Shown in pieces: positions 44,594-55,965 of a stretch of DNA of 64,000 nucleotides. The stretch spans positions 123,636,614-123,700,613 of the forward strand of contig CM051521.1 of assembly GCA_028015205.1 (NCBI GenBank). Reading direction: 5' to 3'. The notes under the pieces are model-generated. The model saw only the letters and a program-made list of their open reading frames with translations, had not been told where the DNA came from and made no database searches. Each line of letters begins with the position of its first letter. Positions within the stretch are counted from its first letter, which is position 1. This stretch comes from Mytilisepta virgata. Taxonomy: Eukaryota; Mollusca; Bivalvia; Mytilida; Mytilidae. The position numbers were made by a program, and so were the translations under genes.

Positions 44594-45344
44594 TTGTCTT
44601 TCTGGTGATGAAAATTTCATGAAAATTGATTGTAAAATGACCTAACAATAATGCGGTACGTCTAAACACTGCTAAGGAGTCCTCAGTGCACTAAGGACGT
44701 ATACTATGCCACTAAGGACTAGAAGGGGTGCTGTTACATGTATTATTTTTACATTTTAAGTTAGAGATTGATATTTAATGCATAAATTAAAAATTTTATA
44801 GAAAAATAATCAAAAATAAATAAGTAACTAAGCATTGTTTAGGCACGTGCCGGTTTTTCTTTGGTATGCCGAAAATCAGTGAACCGATTGACACGTGCCA
44901 TATAACATAACAACTGATTAAACAATCATAACCTTTTTATTTTAAGTAATTAACAATTGTATCGAAAAGATTAATGCTTAATATTTTATAATTAAATGTG
45001 TTGTTCTTATTTACAATGATTAAAAGGACAAATAATTTTGCTTTTGTTTTATTTCTTTCCCGACAAACTTATTTGCCATAGGTGCACGACTTTGATGTGC
45101 ACCAACTAATGTGATCAGCTTGTTAAATGTTTATGTAAGAGATACCAACCCAAAAGGAATAGATATATTTATAAGTTTTTTGTTTTTATTTTAATTCCGG
45201 CAAAGATGCGTGTAAATACAAATGGTTTCACTAAAAAATATGAGTAAATTCTGGAAAAAAACTATAAAACCTGGTATTTGCTCTACCACTTTCTATTACT
45301 GCTTCATACTTAGTACGAATTACGACTGAATTGAAAAAAAAATC

Positions 45345-45881
45345 ATGTGGCGTCCTTGGGGTTTATCAAAACCACTAGCCTGTTATCCAAACTTCAACAC
45401 TTACTTTCAAAGTAGACTTAAAGAAAGATTGTACGAGTATGTACTGAAACCCCGTAACCAGCTTCAACATGTTGATATGTGGACAAATAACAATTGCGAA
45501 TCGATAAATCACGTATTAACGTCGATTAACTGGAAACCACAAAGTTTACCAGAACTAGTTAAAACGCTCCACGAACTAGTCAAGCTGGAGTTTGCCGACT
45601 TGAGACGAGCACTGTACAGCCAAGGAAATTACCAGCTGTTTGGATATTTTAAGCGCCACCAATTGTTATATCAATGCTGGCTTACGAAAACACCCGATCA
45701 AAAAGATCGCCTTTTTCAAAAACTAATGAAAGACAGTGACAAGTCTACTCTGACTTCAGTAAAAGCAAACACAGTGACAAGTACTGTGTGTGACTTTACC
45801 ATGCCATTGCCTCAGAGACTTGCCAAGAAACCATGTCAAACAAAAAGACCAAGGGTTGCCCGAACACAGCCGCGATTTTAA
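45345..45881 (+). pseudogene. C-terminal fragment of a MULE-like transposase
   Basis: A 178-codon frame from ATG to TAA inside the inverted repeats at 43900-46547. Residues 45-75 (WTNNNCESINHVLTSINWKP, then LPELVKTLHELVK) match the end of a transposase type that is common in bivalve and cnidarian genomes; a basic tail (RLAKKPCQTKRPRVAR) follows. The catalytic DDE region is missing and no upstream exons are recognisable, so the product would not transpose. Whether the frame is ever expressed is unknown. Family identity is from memory. Confidence 0.6.
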
Positions 45882-46574
45882 ATATTTGTATATCCGATAC
45901 TGCTATGAAATGTAATTTAAATAACTTTATAATATATATAATTATGTGAATATGAATTAAAATATTTAAAAAAATATATATTTCAGTCATTTATTAATAT
46001 GAACATCAAATTAAAAACCCGACATTAGATATATTGCTCTGGAAACAAATTTATTATTTACAAGAAATAATTACAAAATACTCTTGAGAAAATATATGTA
46101 CTTCTTCATTCTGAAAAAAAACATGAATAAAATTTCAACAACTTATTCACTGCGAAGTCAAATAAAAATTGATCACTGAAATAATCTAAAAAACAATTCA
46201 TTTATTAGTACATAACTTTACCAACCTTGTTGATTAAACACAACATTCATTAACGGTTCATTAATTTTCGGCATATCAAAGAAAAACAGGCACGTGTCTA
46301 AACAATGTTCAATAACTCATTTATTTATGATTATTTTTCTATAAAATTTGAAATTTATGCATTAAATATCAATATCTACCATAATATGAAAAGAAATGAC
46401 ATGTAACAGCACCCTATCTAGTCCTTAGTGGCATATTATAAGTCCTTAGTGCACTAAGGACTCCTTAGCAGTGTTTAGACGCACCCCATTATTGAAAATT
46501 TGTGAATTTGTTTAGAAACCTATGGACACTAATTCTTATGTCCACTGAGTGTTATCAATAAAACTTTGAACTTA

Positions 46575-49260
46575 ATTAAGGAGCAGGGTTCATGTTCGTG
46601 TGTTTGACCCGTATATTATAATATACAGAAGACGAGAAGTGCAATTTGAAAATAAAAATTATGTCAATAACGACTGAAATAATATTCAAATGGGAACTCT
46701 CTTTTTAATCACAATTGGATGTGTTATTTTCCTCATTATAATGTTTAAATAAATAAGTTTTTGTTCTTTGAATTTCAATAAATATCTTTGATTCGTTATG
46801 GGAACAGTCATTATTTATCAGCCTGGGGTGGGTGTTGGGGGCATTGGGAGATCATCAGTGATTCTACACTACGGGAGGTTGGCTAACCACTGAAGACACA
46901 ATTCAGAATGTCAAGAGTTTTTTTTTCAACATCATTGTCTGTGCATAAGAAAATATTATAAGTACTAGGTCATCATTTTATCGTATTAAATCATAAATTA
47001 AATAATTAACTACGTGGTTGTTTTATTGTAATGCTTTCGCTTGGTTTCAAACTCGCAGTTCTTCGATGTTCAAACATTTGTCAAAGTGTTCATAAGTTGT
47101 AAGTATTAAAAGCCCATACTGACTAAAAAAGTCAATAATACCGAATTGTTTTTCTTTTCTTCAGTTTTTTTTATATTTTGGAGTTATTTAAAGTTATAAA
47201 TTATATTAATTTAAAAAATTAGTTTTAAAAGAAGTAACTATTGCAAGCCGTTTTACTATTTATTCTAACTTCAAGATATCTCATATAATATATAAGAAAC
47301 TCTTAAATCTGAAATAATTTAAGCACAAAATTTTTTGTATGTATGTTGTTGTTGTTGTTGTTGTAAAATATTTTATTCTTAATTGTATTTGTATTTATTT
47401 AATCAAAATATGTTAAGTATATTTTTGTATAAATTCCAGAAATGGCCCATGATTGGTTTAATAAATTTATTATATTCTATTCCATCCAAAGTAATTTTAG
47501 ACACTGAAGACCCACACAAGAAGACAATTAATTTTATCCCACATGACAAAGTCATAATCTGAGCAAAGCTGATATTTTAGTTCAAATTTATTTTTGTCCA
47601 TGAATTAAATTATATGTTCTATACGCAAAGGCAAAAACTCGACTTACGGGAAATTATTTTCGTTTTTGTCTTTGAAATCATCTACAGCCATGCGGCCTGC
47701 AGCCTGTAGATGACTTCCAAGACAAAAACGCGGAAACGAAAATAATTTCCCCTGTTCCAAGTTTTCGACTTCCCGTATTCGCTTCATGAAATATCAAAAG
47801 CGAAAACACGAAATGCTCTTCTGGTCACCATACATATCCCCTGTCGCTAACCAATGAAATTGCAGGATTAAACAGGATATTTCACTCTAGTAGAATATCA
47901 CAATTCAACAGTTCTACTTGCCATGGATACATCATACATGTGTATATAAATTATGACATTCTATATCGATAAATATGTTAGAATCCCTTCAAATCCTCGT
48001 AAATCCAATTAAATGAGTATGCATTTAAGATAAATTATCAGTGTACCTCTAGAGAATAACATGTAGATCTTCCTACTGGCAATGTGGTTTTAGGCAATGA
48101 AGATTTTTTAATCAATTTGTTACGTCCATCTTGATTTGCAGTCAGGGTTACCATGCAGACGATCCATTCTGCATGTTCTGGGAACAGTCAGGTACAAAGA
48201 AGTAGGGCCATTTTCGCCTGTATTTATTTCACTTCTCAAAAAGTCGCCTAAAGCCTTTCAAACTTTCTGTGAGGGTTGTCCGGTTTGTGGTCTCTTAATA
48301 TTTGCCAATAATAACTAACCAAAAAGTAACCAAAAAGTTTTCTACATACTTGAATATCGCTTTGGGGACATTTTAAACACAATTGAACGTCTTTAAGACA
48401 GTTTTTCAACGCGAAGGATTCTCAGAACCCAAACGAGTTTTTGCTATAAGTCACTTAATGTATCTCCTTTCGTATGACAGTTGAATGGTTTTGTTCGGAA
48501 TTACCTTCTTGGTGATATTTCAAAAAGGGGTACAAATTGACCTAAATCACCTTTATACACGACTTTTGCGGGTAGAATATTTGAACTTATTAATGATTAA
48601 GCATAAAATTTGGAGACTTTAAAAAATACAATATCCAATCTCTGTGGAGAGCCCCAAGTGGCCTAGATCCTAGTAAAAAAAAATTAAAGGCGATCCGTGC
48701 CACCGACCACAAGATTCATAATTTGAAACAGGCGCAAATAATACTGTTTGTTGGATCCAAACCCTCCCCTATTAACGTTAAAGGGCAAGAAAAAAACAAC
48801 AACTAGAGAGACATTAAATGTCATTATTGTAAAAGTCAGCCGGAAATATATTCGGTGCATTTGAAAAAATATATTAAGGTACAGCAACAAGAAGGGTAAA
48901 CAAAAGAGGTCTGCAACTCAGAACCTAAATATGGATGACACTAGTGCAATAATTGTATCAACTGTATACAAGCGAATCATTAATTCTGACAACATAAAGT
49001 AGATTTAATGACCTGACAACAAGGTTGAATTTGTATTATTTTCATGGAATCACATTTCCCAAATGTTTAAATTACTCAGAAAAAAATGTAACCATAACCA
49101 TCTGTTAGGAATAAGACAGATAAGTGGGCATGTATGGCGGCCCTTTTAGTTGGAGAGGATTTTTTTTAACTGAATGCCTGTTCTGACTGAGTCAAGAGAG
49201 ATACTAATAAATCTGTTTGTATGTGTATTTTCCTTATCATCATTATTATTATTGTGATTC
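46575..49260. other. Noncoding stretch with a palindrome and a (GTT)n tract
   Basis: No gene is seen. A (GTT)7 run lies at about 47343-47362. An inverted repeat at about 47648-47752 (GGGAAATTATTTTCGTTT; ATCATCTACAG / CTGTAGATGA around GCGGCCTGC) looks like a short MITE. The rest is AT-rich and unremarkable. Confidence 0.45.
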
Positions 49261-49275
49261 TCGTAGAGTAAGAAT

Positions 49276-49431
49276 ATTTCACTGCAATTAAGGATATCAA
49301 TATTTCACTGCCATTAATGATATCAATATTTCACTGCAATTAAGGATATCAATATTTCACTGCCATTAATGATATCAATATTTCACTGCAATTAAGGATA
49401 TCAATATTTCACTGCAGTTAAGGATATCAAG
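49276..49431. repeat. 26-bp minisatellite, six copies
   Basis: Units ATTTCACTGCAATTAAGG (A) and ATTTCACTGCCATTAATG (B), each plus ATATCAAT, start at 49276, 49302, 49328, 49354, 49380 and 49406 in the order A-B-A-B-A-A', so the basic duplication unit was probably 52 bp. Confidence 0.9.
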
Positions 49432-50814
49432 ACAAAAAGAACGAATAGCATAATCAGAAGCCATTAAAATACAAGTTCAGATAAAATTAAACGTTGCCCA
49501 GTCAAAATAACAGCCCAGGCTAGCTAAATATAGATGCAAACCCTGTTTCATAATGTTATTTTACTTCATAATAATTATAAACAATATTACGAGCGCTCGT
49601 ATAGATCTCCTGATTTCAAAACATAAACATAAAAATCTCATGCTTATAAGGAACAACATGTACTTGTAAGCAATATCATAGACAGACTCTAAAAACATAA
49701 ATACGCGTTTATACACAAGGGTGTAGATACCTATAAACAAATTATTGTTCTTTTTGATCTTTGATCAGTGGTTCTTTCCAGTAACAAACACTAAATACGT
49801 TCTAAGGGTATAACAACTTTCGAACACCTACACACTATTCAGAGCTAATTTACTAAAATCCTGGACCCACTTTTAGCTTTGAATGGCCTAAGACTCCTCG
49901 TCCACATTTTTTATTACATTTCATTTTGGTCTAACTACGCCTCTGATTAGTAAATTTACTATGGAGATTTATATCCAAGGTTCTTTTGTAGTCTTTTGGG
50001 AAGAGAACTCCGTAATGATAGAGTTCTGTGTTGCTGGAGCCCAGCTAGGTTGGGTAATGCTGGAAGCTCTACGACACACCAGTTTTTCAATATGTGGCGA
50101 GCGAAAATTGTATATTTTCAGACCTCATTACGAAAAACAATAAGTTTTGTAAACGGTAAGAAGAGATCATAAAATATATTAAGTGGTGTTGAGAAGGATC
50201 ATTATATAGCATTAGCCGATTTGGAAAACATGTTGTGTAGGAATAAATCAGCACCAATCATTAATCTTTAACGACACTAAGAATTATAGCTTATATCCTA
50301 TCATTATAAACGTATGATATCATCCCCGGAGGAATATCTCCTTAACTAGCTTGTTCAATTTATAATTGTTATGACAGGGAAAAAAGACAGCATCGGGTCA
50401 ATAGTCAACTGAATTATGGCTGGTAATGTTATCACGACCAGTGCCTTGCCCGTATAAAGGAAGGATAGATTTTTTTAATTTAAAACATTGTTTCCCGACA
50501 CAATAATGATAATTAAGTGAATATTTTAATCAACTTAGGATAATTGGCTGGCTATATATTTTAATTTCTGTTTACGGCAGTGTTCAGAATCAGAAGATGG
50601 AACAGGTAAGATTGTTTCCTTTCAATGTTATGTGTTGTGTCTTTTCTTGTTGTTAATTTGGGAGGATTGTTGTAACTTTTCTTCGTTCGTTTGGCACATG
50701 CACTAGCTCCTCTTGTGACTTTTTCTATAAGTTTGGGCTTTGACCATTTTACTTTGTTTCACAAATTATATATTCCATGATACCAATTTTGATACACAAT
50801 ATAATTATTTATTA
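49432..50814. other. Noncoding, no recognised feature
   Basis: AT-rich sequence with only short chance frames. A partial similarity exists between about 50143-50360 and 51898-52100 (both carry GGTGTT..GA, TTGGAA.ACATGTTGTGTA, and CTTAACTAGCTTGTTCA / CTTAACCTTGTTGTTCA phrases), suggesting an old duplication. Confidence 0.4.
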
Positions 50815-51124
50815 AGATTCATCAGTTGTGGTCAGTGTCGGAAATGTTGAATTCATCAGTTGTGGTCAATGTCGGAAATGTTGAATTCATCAGTTGAGGT
50901 CAATGTCGGAAATGTTGAATTCATCAGTTGTGGTGAATGTCGGAAATGTTTTTTGAATTCATCAGTTGTGGTCAATGTCGGAAATGTTGAATTCATCAGT
51001 AGTGGTCAATGTCGGAAATGTTGAATTCATCAGTTGTGGTCAATGTCGGAAATGTTGAATTCATCAGTTGTGGTCATTGTCGGAAATGTTGAATTCATCA
51101 GTTGTGGTCAATGTCGGAAATGTT
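50815..51124. repeat. 34-bp minisatellite, nine copies, one EcoRI site per unit
   Basis: The unit is GAATTCATCAGTTGTGGTCA plus ATGTCGGAAATGTT. GAATTC occurs at about 50849, 50883, 50917, 50955, 50989, 51023, 51057 and 51091; one unit carries a 4-nt T insertion. The first unit has lost the site (AGATTCATC). Confidence 0.92.
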
Positions 51125-51649
51125 GAAAACAAAAACAATAACCCAAAACGTTGAAGAGCGAATTCAACACCGAAATGTCTTAAAGGGTAAAAACCGAAGC
51201 TATCTTTGACAGAGATATGAATGTGGTAGACGTACGTTTTATAACAGTAATGTGTAAAGTCAATACACAAGAAACTAGAAACAACAACAAACAAATTAGG
51301 TTCAGGCTTCTTTCTTTAAGAATTATTTTATTTGTCTGCGTTGATTTGGTGATAGAATCATTCATTAAGTTACATGCGATTGTAAAAGAAATCAATATGA
51401 ATTGGAATTTCTATTTCTTAAATATGTCAAGACTCCTCATATTGCTGCAGGACCGGGTCTAAGCCACTCTTATATTAAATGTTGTTGGTTTTTGGCATAT
51501 ATAACAGCGTAACGATAGACTCCGGTGTTGTTGAACTCCAGGTTGAGATAATGCCGGATACTTGACAGCAAACATTTAAATATGTCAAGAAGCTGTGTCA
51601 TTTACAGATCTCATAAGAAATACAGTTTGGTAGTCTTGTTTTGAAAACT

Positions 51650-51893
51650 TTTTGTTTGTTAAGTTGGGGGTTTACGCCGCTTTCTGCACATTTGGCTATT
51701 TCGCGGCGGCCAGTTTTTATTGTTGGAGGAAGCTGGAGTACCCGGAGAGAACCACTGACCTTCGGTAGGAAAATTGAAATCCTTGCAAGGATGTCAATTA
51801 AGATCGTGGTCGAACACACACCGCCATAGCTGAGATTCGACAAGTAGTCGTGGTGAACTACCTAGACCACTCGGCCCACGAGGCCCCATTTTG
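51650..51893 (-). mobile_element. tRNA-derived SINE (MetaSINE-like)
   Basis: On the minus strand the 5' end reads GGGGCCTCGTGGGCCGAGTG, GTCTAGG, a tRNA-Ser/Leu-like A-box region; GTGTTCGACCACGATC is B-box-like; the body has GTGGTTCTCTCCGGGTACTC and CAGCTTCCTCC, and the 3' end is AAGCGGCGTAAACCCCCAAC, then AACAAACAAA. This body and tail fit animal SINEs with the Meta domain. Likely inactive. Confidence 0.75.
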
Positions 51894-52294
51894 AAAACTG
51901 AGACCGTAATAATATATTATAGTGGTGTTAAGAATAATCACACAGATTATTCTATTTTTGGAAGACATGTTGTGTATGGATATCATCGTAAATATTTAGG
52001 AACTATAAGAATTACAGTAGTACACTATCACTTTAAACTTACGATACCTTTCTCTGAAGAATACATTCTTAACCTTGTTGTTCAGTTTATATAATTGACA
52101 TGACCGAGAAAAAAAAGAACAGGTAATTAGTCCACAAAATATTAGCTGTTAATGTTAACAAAGAGAACACCAGATTGATTTTTTGAAAATCTAAAATCAC
52201 ATTGTTTCCAGACACAATAATAATTAAGATAAAATTTTCATCATCTACTAGTAAACTTGGAAAAAAAAGAAATGATTTCTAATTTTACAAAAAA

Positions 52295-52690
52295 AAAAAA
52301 TAGAACAAGGCCGCTATAAGTATCTTTCATTGGACCAAAGAATCTGTCCTCTTTGTAAGTCTAATATTGACGATGAATTTCATTTAAAATATGATGGTAA
52401 AATGGTTTAATATATATCTTGTATATTTATTTTCTTCCCATTTCCATTTGATATAATTATCTAGGAAATAATCTCTAATATTTAGATACAACCATACTCC
52501 TACTACATGTATTAATTGAAACATTATTCCTCAGCTGTGATAACAAGTTTGTAAGGTGTTATATTTGATATATATCATGTATATATTATATGTTTGTTGA
52601 ATTATTTTGTATGCAATGTTATATTTCATGCATATTTGACGATAATCCTATGTTGGATTTTATATCAATAAAACTTTGAACTTTCAACTA
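52295..52690 (+). mobile_element. 5'-truncated LINE 3' end
   Basis: A coding remnant YKYLSLDQRICPLCKSNIDD, EFH matches the C-terminal CxxC-H motif of some LINE ORF2 proteins; a ~290-bp 3' UTR ends TATATCAATAAAACTTTGAAC. The same last 20 bases flank the transposon at 46547. Confidence 0.65.
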
Positions 52691-53140
52691 AAGACTATAT
52701 ATATGAACCAACTCCTAACTGCTGTGTTTAGATTCAGAAGAAAACGTGAGGAAAATCCAGAAAGCCACCAAACAATGACAAATCCAGAGACAAAGACAAA
52801 ACCGAGAGAACAAACAACAGACACACAACACAAAACATGAAAAAACTCAGGTCATCGGGATGGGTATGCAGTTCCTAATTCTGATAAAACACCCGCCATT
52901 CTGTTCATTTCTGTGTCCGAGGATGAAAGTCAAAATATGGAAGCATATTAGTAGCGGGGGGGGGGGGGGGGGGGGTAACTCCCTATACAAACGTATACGG
53001 GGATGTGCGGAAAATTTGGGTGGGTTTTTCATGATTTTTGGTATTAATTCGGTGTATATTTTAAAAAACTAATAATTATTGGGGTTGTAAATTGAGTGCC
53101 ATTCAATTCCTCAGATATTTGTATATAAACATCAGTATTA

Positions 53141-53374
53141 GTTCGGGTTTTGTATCCATGTTCGTTTCTACAAACCCCTGACATCACACATTCATATTTT
53201 GCGGGTCGAACATATTACCGCCTGGTGTGTGACCTAGAAAATTCTACATACGACAAAATGGATTCTCTTTTGACCTTAAGAAGAACCAATGAAAATCGTT
53301 CACTTCCGACCCGCAAAATATGAATGTGTGATGTCAGGGGTTTGTAGAAACGAACGTGGATACAAAACCCTGAC
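53141..53374. mobile_element. Palindromic MITE, ~234 bp
   Basis: Inverted ends of about 67 bp: GGGTTTTGTATCCATGTTCG, TTTCTACAAACCCCTGACAT, CACACATTCATATTTTGCGG; the right arm is the near-perfect inverse. No convincing target-site duplication was found. Confidence 0.85.
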
Positions 53375-53741
53375 TTGGGAGGATGATTTAACTGCATGGG
53401 AAACAGAATGGAATCTCCACTTAACCATGTTTTAAGACTACTGCTGGGGTATGGATAGTGTAATTGTGACGTCTATTTTTGTTGCGCCTTACCAGAAATT
53501 ACAATTTTAAGTTCAGGAGCAGTACATTTTTTAAAATGATTATTCAAATGAACACTGAAGCAAAATATTAGGCTTCATCGGCAGAAAATTAATAAGAAAT
53601 TCGAAAAACTTTTGTAAGCTTTTGTGTTTTTATAATAGAGAAATCAAATATTACATACTTAAACCCAGCTTACTTTGTCGTGTATATTAAATCAATTGAA
53701 ATATTAAAACAAAGAATACGACTCGTGCAGCATCAGTGTAA

Positions 53742-53960
53742 GGCTAAAAAAAATACACGTGTTTCCGCTAACCCTACCTATCCTAATTTGTAGTGCCTAC
53801 CCTAACACTTTTTATGCCATTTTTGAACGACCACTGTTCGGACTGTTTCCCTAGTAGTCACCAGCTAAAAACTGTTTGTAAAATAAAATAATATTGCCTA
53901 CCTACCTACCCTATTTTTTTCAGCACGTTAGCGGAAACACATGTATTTTTTTGGGGGGCC
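53742..53960. mobile_element. PIF/Harbinger-type MITE, 219 bp
   Basis: TAA at 53739-53741 and 53961-53963 flanks inverted ends GGC.. AAAAAAATACACGTGTTTCC, GCTAAC (left) and their inverse (right, GTTAGCGGAAACACATGTAT). A 3-bp TAA duplication fits Harbinger. It directly precedes the candidate 5' opsin exon. Confidence 0.75.
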
Positions 53961-54046
53961 TAACAAGGCGACGATTTAGGAAACAACTGACTTTGTCATC
54001 ATGGACTGACTACAACGCCATCAACAACTCGAGGACTAAATCTAAT

Positions 54047-54061
54047 ATGTCTTACTCTCAG
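54047..54061 (+). CDS. Candidate upstream opsin exon end (MSYSQ), alternative start
   Basis: ATGTCTTACTCTCAG at 54047-54061 is followed by a good donor (CAG|GTAAAG). Joined in phase 0 to the acceptor TTTCAG|GGT at 55329/55330 it reads MSYSQGLDMNNLTTN and continues into the opsin. A two-codon upstream ATG (ATGGACTGA, 54001) precedes it. The alternative is transcription from a TATATAAA at 55110 with the start at 55264 or 55339. No transcript evidence decides. Confidence 0.35.
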
Positions 54062-55109
54062 GTAAAGCAATTGAAATAGTTTCATTTTTCCAAAACTTAA
54101 TGCACAAAATTAAAGAGATAATCAATTAAAAGCATTTCTCAGATAAGGTTCATAGCTATTGAATAAATCGAAAATTTCAAATTAAAGATCCTTTCTATCA
54201 AAAATTGACTTTAGAACCATATTTAAAAATAACGTTTTAAATAAATAAATATACAAGGTTATTACTTAAAAATCAAACAAAATGTACATCTCAAGAAATC
54301 CACATACAATTGCTTCAGATATTATTTTACATATTAACTTCCTAATACTTGTAAAATCAGAAAGGTAGAATTTTCGTCTCCATTGGGAAATTAAGATTAT
54401 ATATAATGGTAAAAAATTACTGATTAAAATTATATTTGAATTGCAAATTACACCTTATTTCTCGAGGAACAGACATTTTTCATTTAAATGAATTGTTTCA
54501 TGTCAATATTGTGTATACAACTTATCGCTCAGATTCTGAAAACCTATTCGAAAGTTAATTAATTTTTTCAAGTATAGAAAATTGTAAAAAAAAAAAAAAT
54601 GGAGAAAAAAGACATTCGCCGTCTATCAATTGGCCATTAAGTTAATACAGAAATCTCCTTAAAATATTTTAATGTTGGTTTATCAATTATTTGATTGAAA
54701 TTTCTAATCAACTTTAGATATTTTTTCTCGAAGGCGTATTTCCTTTCAAATTTGAAAATGATGTTGACATTATTTAATTATTGATAAATATCGAAAGTTG
54801 TAGCACTAATAAGTACAGTTCAGTAAAATCACTCTATATCGAACAGCTATCATATTTTTTCTTGTGTCAGCTTCCCAAAGAGTGCAATGTAAACATTGTT
54901 TGTACATGTATTTGTTTTCAATTCGAAAATAGTCTGATTTATATTTTTTAAACTGCCGGCCTAAATTCACTTCTAAAATTCACTGTTTGGTTTACCATCA
55001 TATTGAATTTTTTATTCAATCTTTTTTTATTTTATATAATAAGACATTGAATTAGAATATTTACCTAGTCTGATAAATCAGCTAATATGGTATATCCATT
55101 ACTTTTTAT

Positions 55110-55117
55110 TATATAAA
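55110..55117 (+). promoter_or_regulatory. TATA-box-like motif upstream of the opsin
   Basis: TATATAAA stands 154 bp before the ATG at 55264. A short hairpin (CAAGGAGG / CCTCCTTG, about 55217-55245) lies in what would be the 5' UTR. In AT-rich DNA such a motif is common by chance. Confidence 0.25.
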
Positions 55118-55338
55118 CAGGATATGATGGATACTTTTTTGATGCATCAAATACACACGTGCACTTGACAAAAATCTACAGCTGATCTTCACCCTAAAGT
55201 CACTGCGAAACCCTCAACAAGGAGGGAAATCTAGCACCTCCTTGCAAGTTCAACACAATATTTATGCTTCCCCTTTTTATGACGGTAACAGAAAATTATC
55301 ACATACGGCCAACTCTTCTATCATTTCAGGGTTTAGAC

Positions 55339-55965
55339 ATGAACAACTTGACGACCAATACCACAACAACAAAAATGTTATCACCAGCAGTCTTGACATC
55401 TCTAGGAGTGTTTCTGATTGTATCAAGTGTAGTAGGAACCATTGCCAATGGATCAGCCCTTTATGTATTCTTCTCCCAAAAACATCTACGTTCACCGACC
55501 AATACCTTCATCATTGGATTACTTTGCTGCGATTTCCTTATGTGTACCGTTGGTGCTCCATTACCGGCGGCTTCCAATCTTGCACGGAGATGGCTTTGGG
55601 GATGGTCGGGCTGTGTTTTTCATGCATTTTCTACATTTGTTCTGGGACTTAGTAACATGAACATACTGGCAGCTATTGCCGTCGACCGCTACATCATAAT
55701 AGCAAAGCCCTTTCATGGAGCGAGAATAAACTTTAGAGTAGTTAGCATTTCCCTCGCATTGTGCTATTTCTTTGGATGTTTATGGAGCATGATGCCATTT
55801 TTCGGATGGAGTTCATTTGCTTATGAAGGTTGTGGAACATCATGTGCTATATTATTTGATTATTACGATTCTTCAGCTTTTAGTTATAACATCTTCATCT
55901 GCATTACTTGTTTTATCATACCAGTGTCTGTCATGTTGTACTGTTATTATTATGTCTTCATGACG
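55339..55965 (+). CDS. Opsin exon with TM1-TM5
   Basis: 209 codons, ending CYYYVFMT at donor ACG|GTAAGT (phase 0). It covers helices 1-5, the DRY-type motif and the second extracellular loop GWSSFAYEGCGTSC. If spliced at 55330, three extra residues (GLD) precede the first methionine. Confidence 0.93.

Larger units (their letters stand above)
43900..46547. mobile_element. DNA transposon with long inverted repeats and MULE-like transposase remnant
   Basis: The ends CAGTGGACATAAG (43900-43912) and its inverse (46535-46547), each followed by CCATAGGTTTCTA, mark outer inverted repeats. A longer, ~230-bp inverted pair follows: 44646-44890 and 46255-46494 (CAATAATG, CGTCTAAACACTGCTAAGGA, ACTAAGGACTAGA, GGCACGTG). 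The left arm carries ~650 bp of extra sequence, including a separate MITE. Flanks TTGGATTCTACAGT and AGTGTTATCAATAAAACTTT resemble the LINE tail near 52650 (TTGGATTTTATATCAATAAA), so the element probably jumped into a LINE end. The TSD is unclear (at most AGT). Confidence 0.75.

Noticed and set aside
51810..51893. Genuine tRNA-Ser/Leu gene
   Set aside because: Only A- and B-box-like parts resemble a tRNA; the cloverleaf does not close and the sequence continues into a SINE body.
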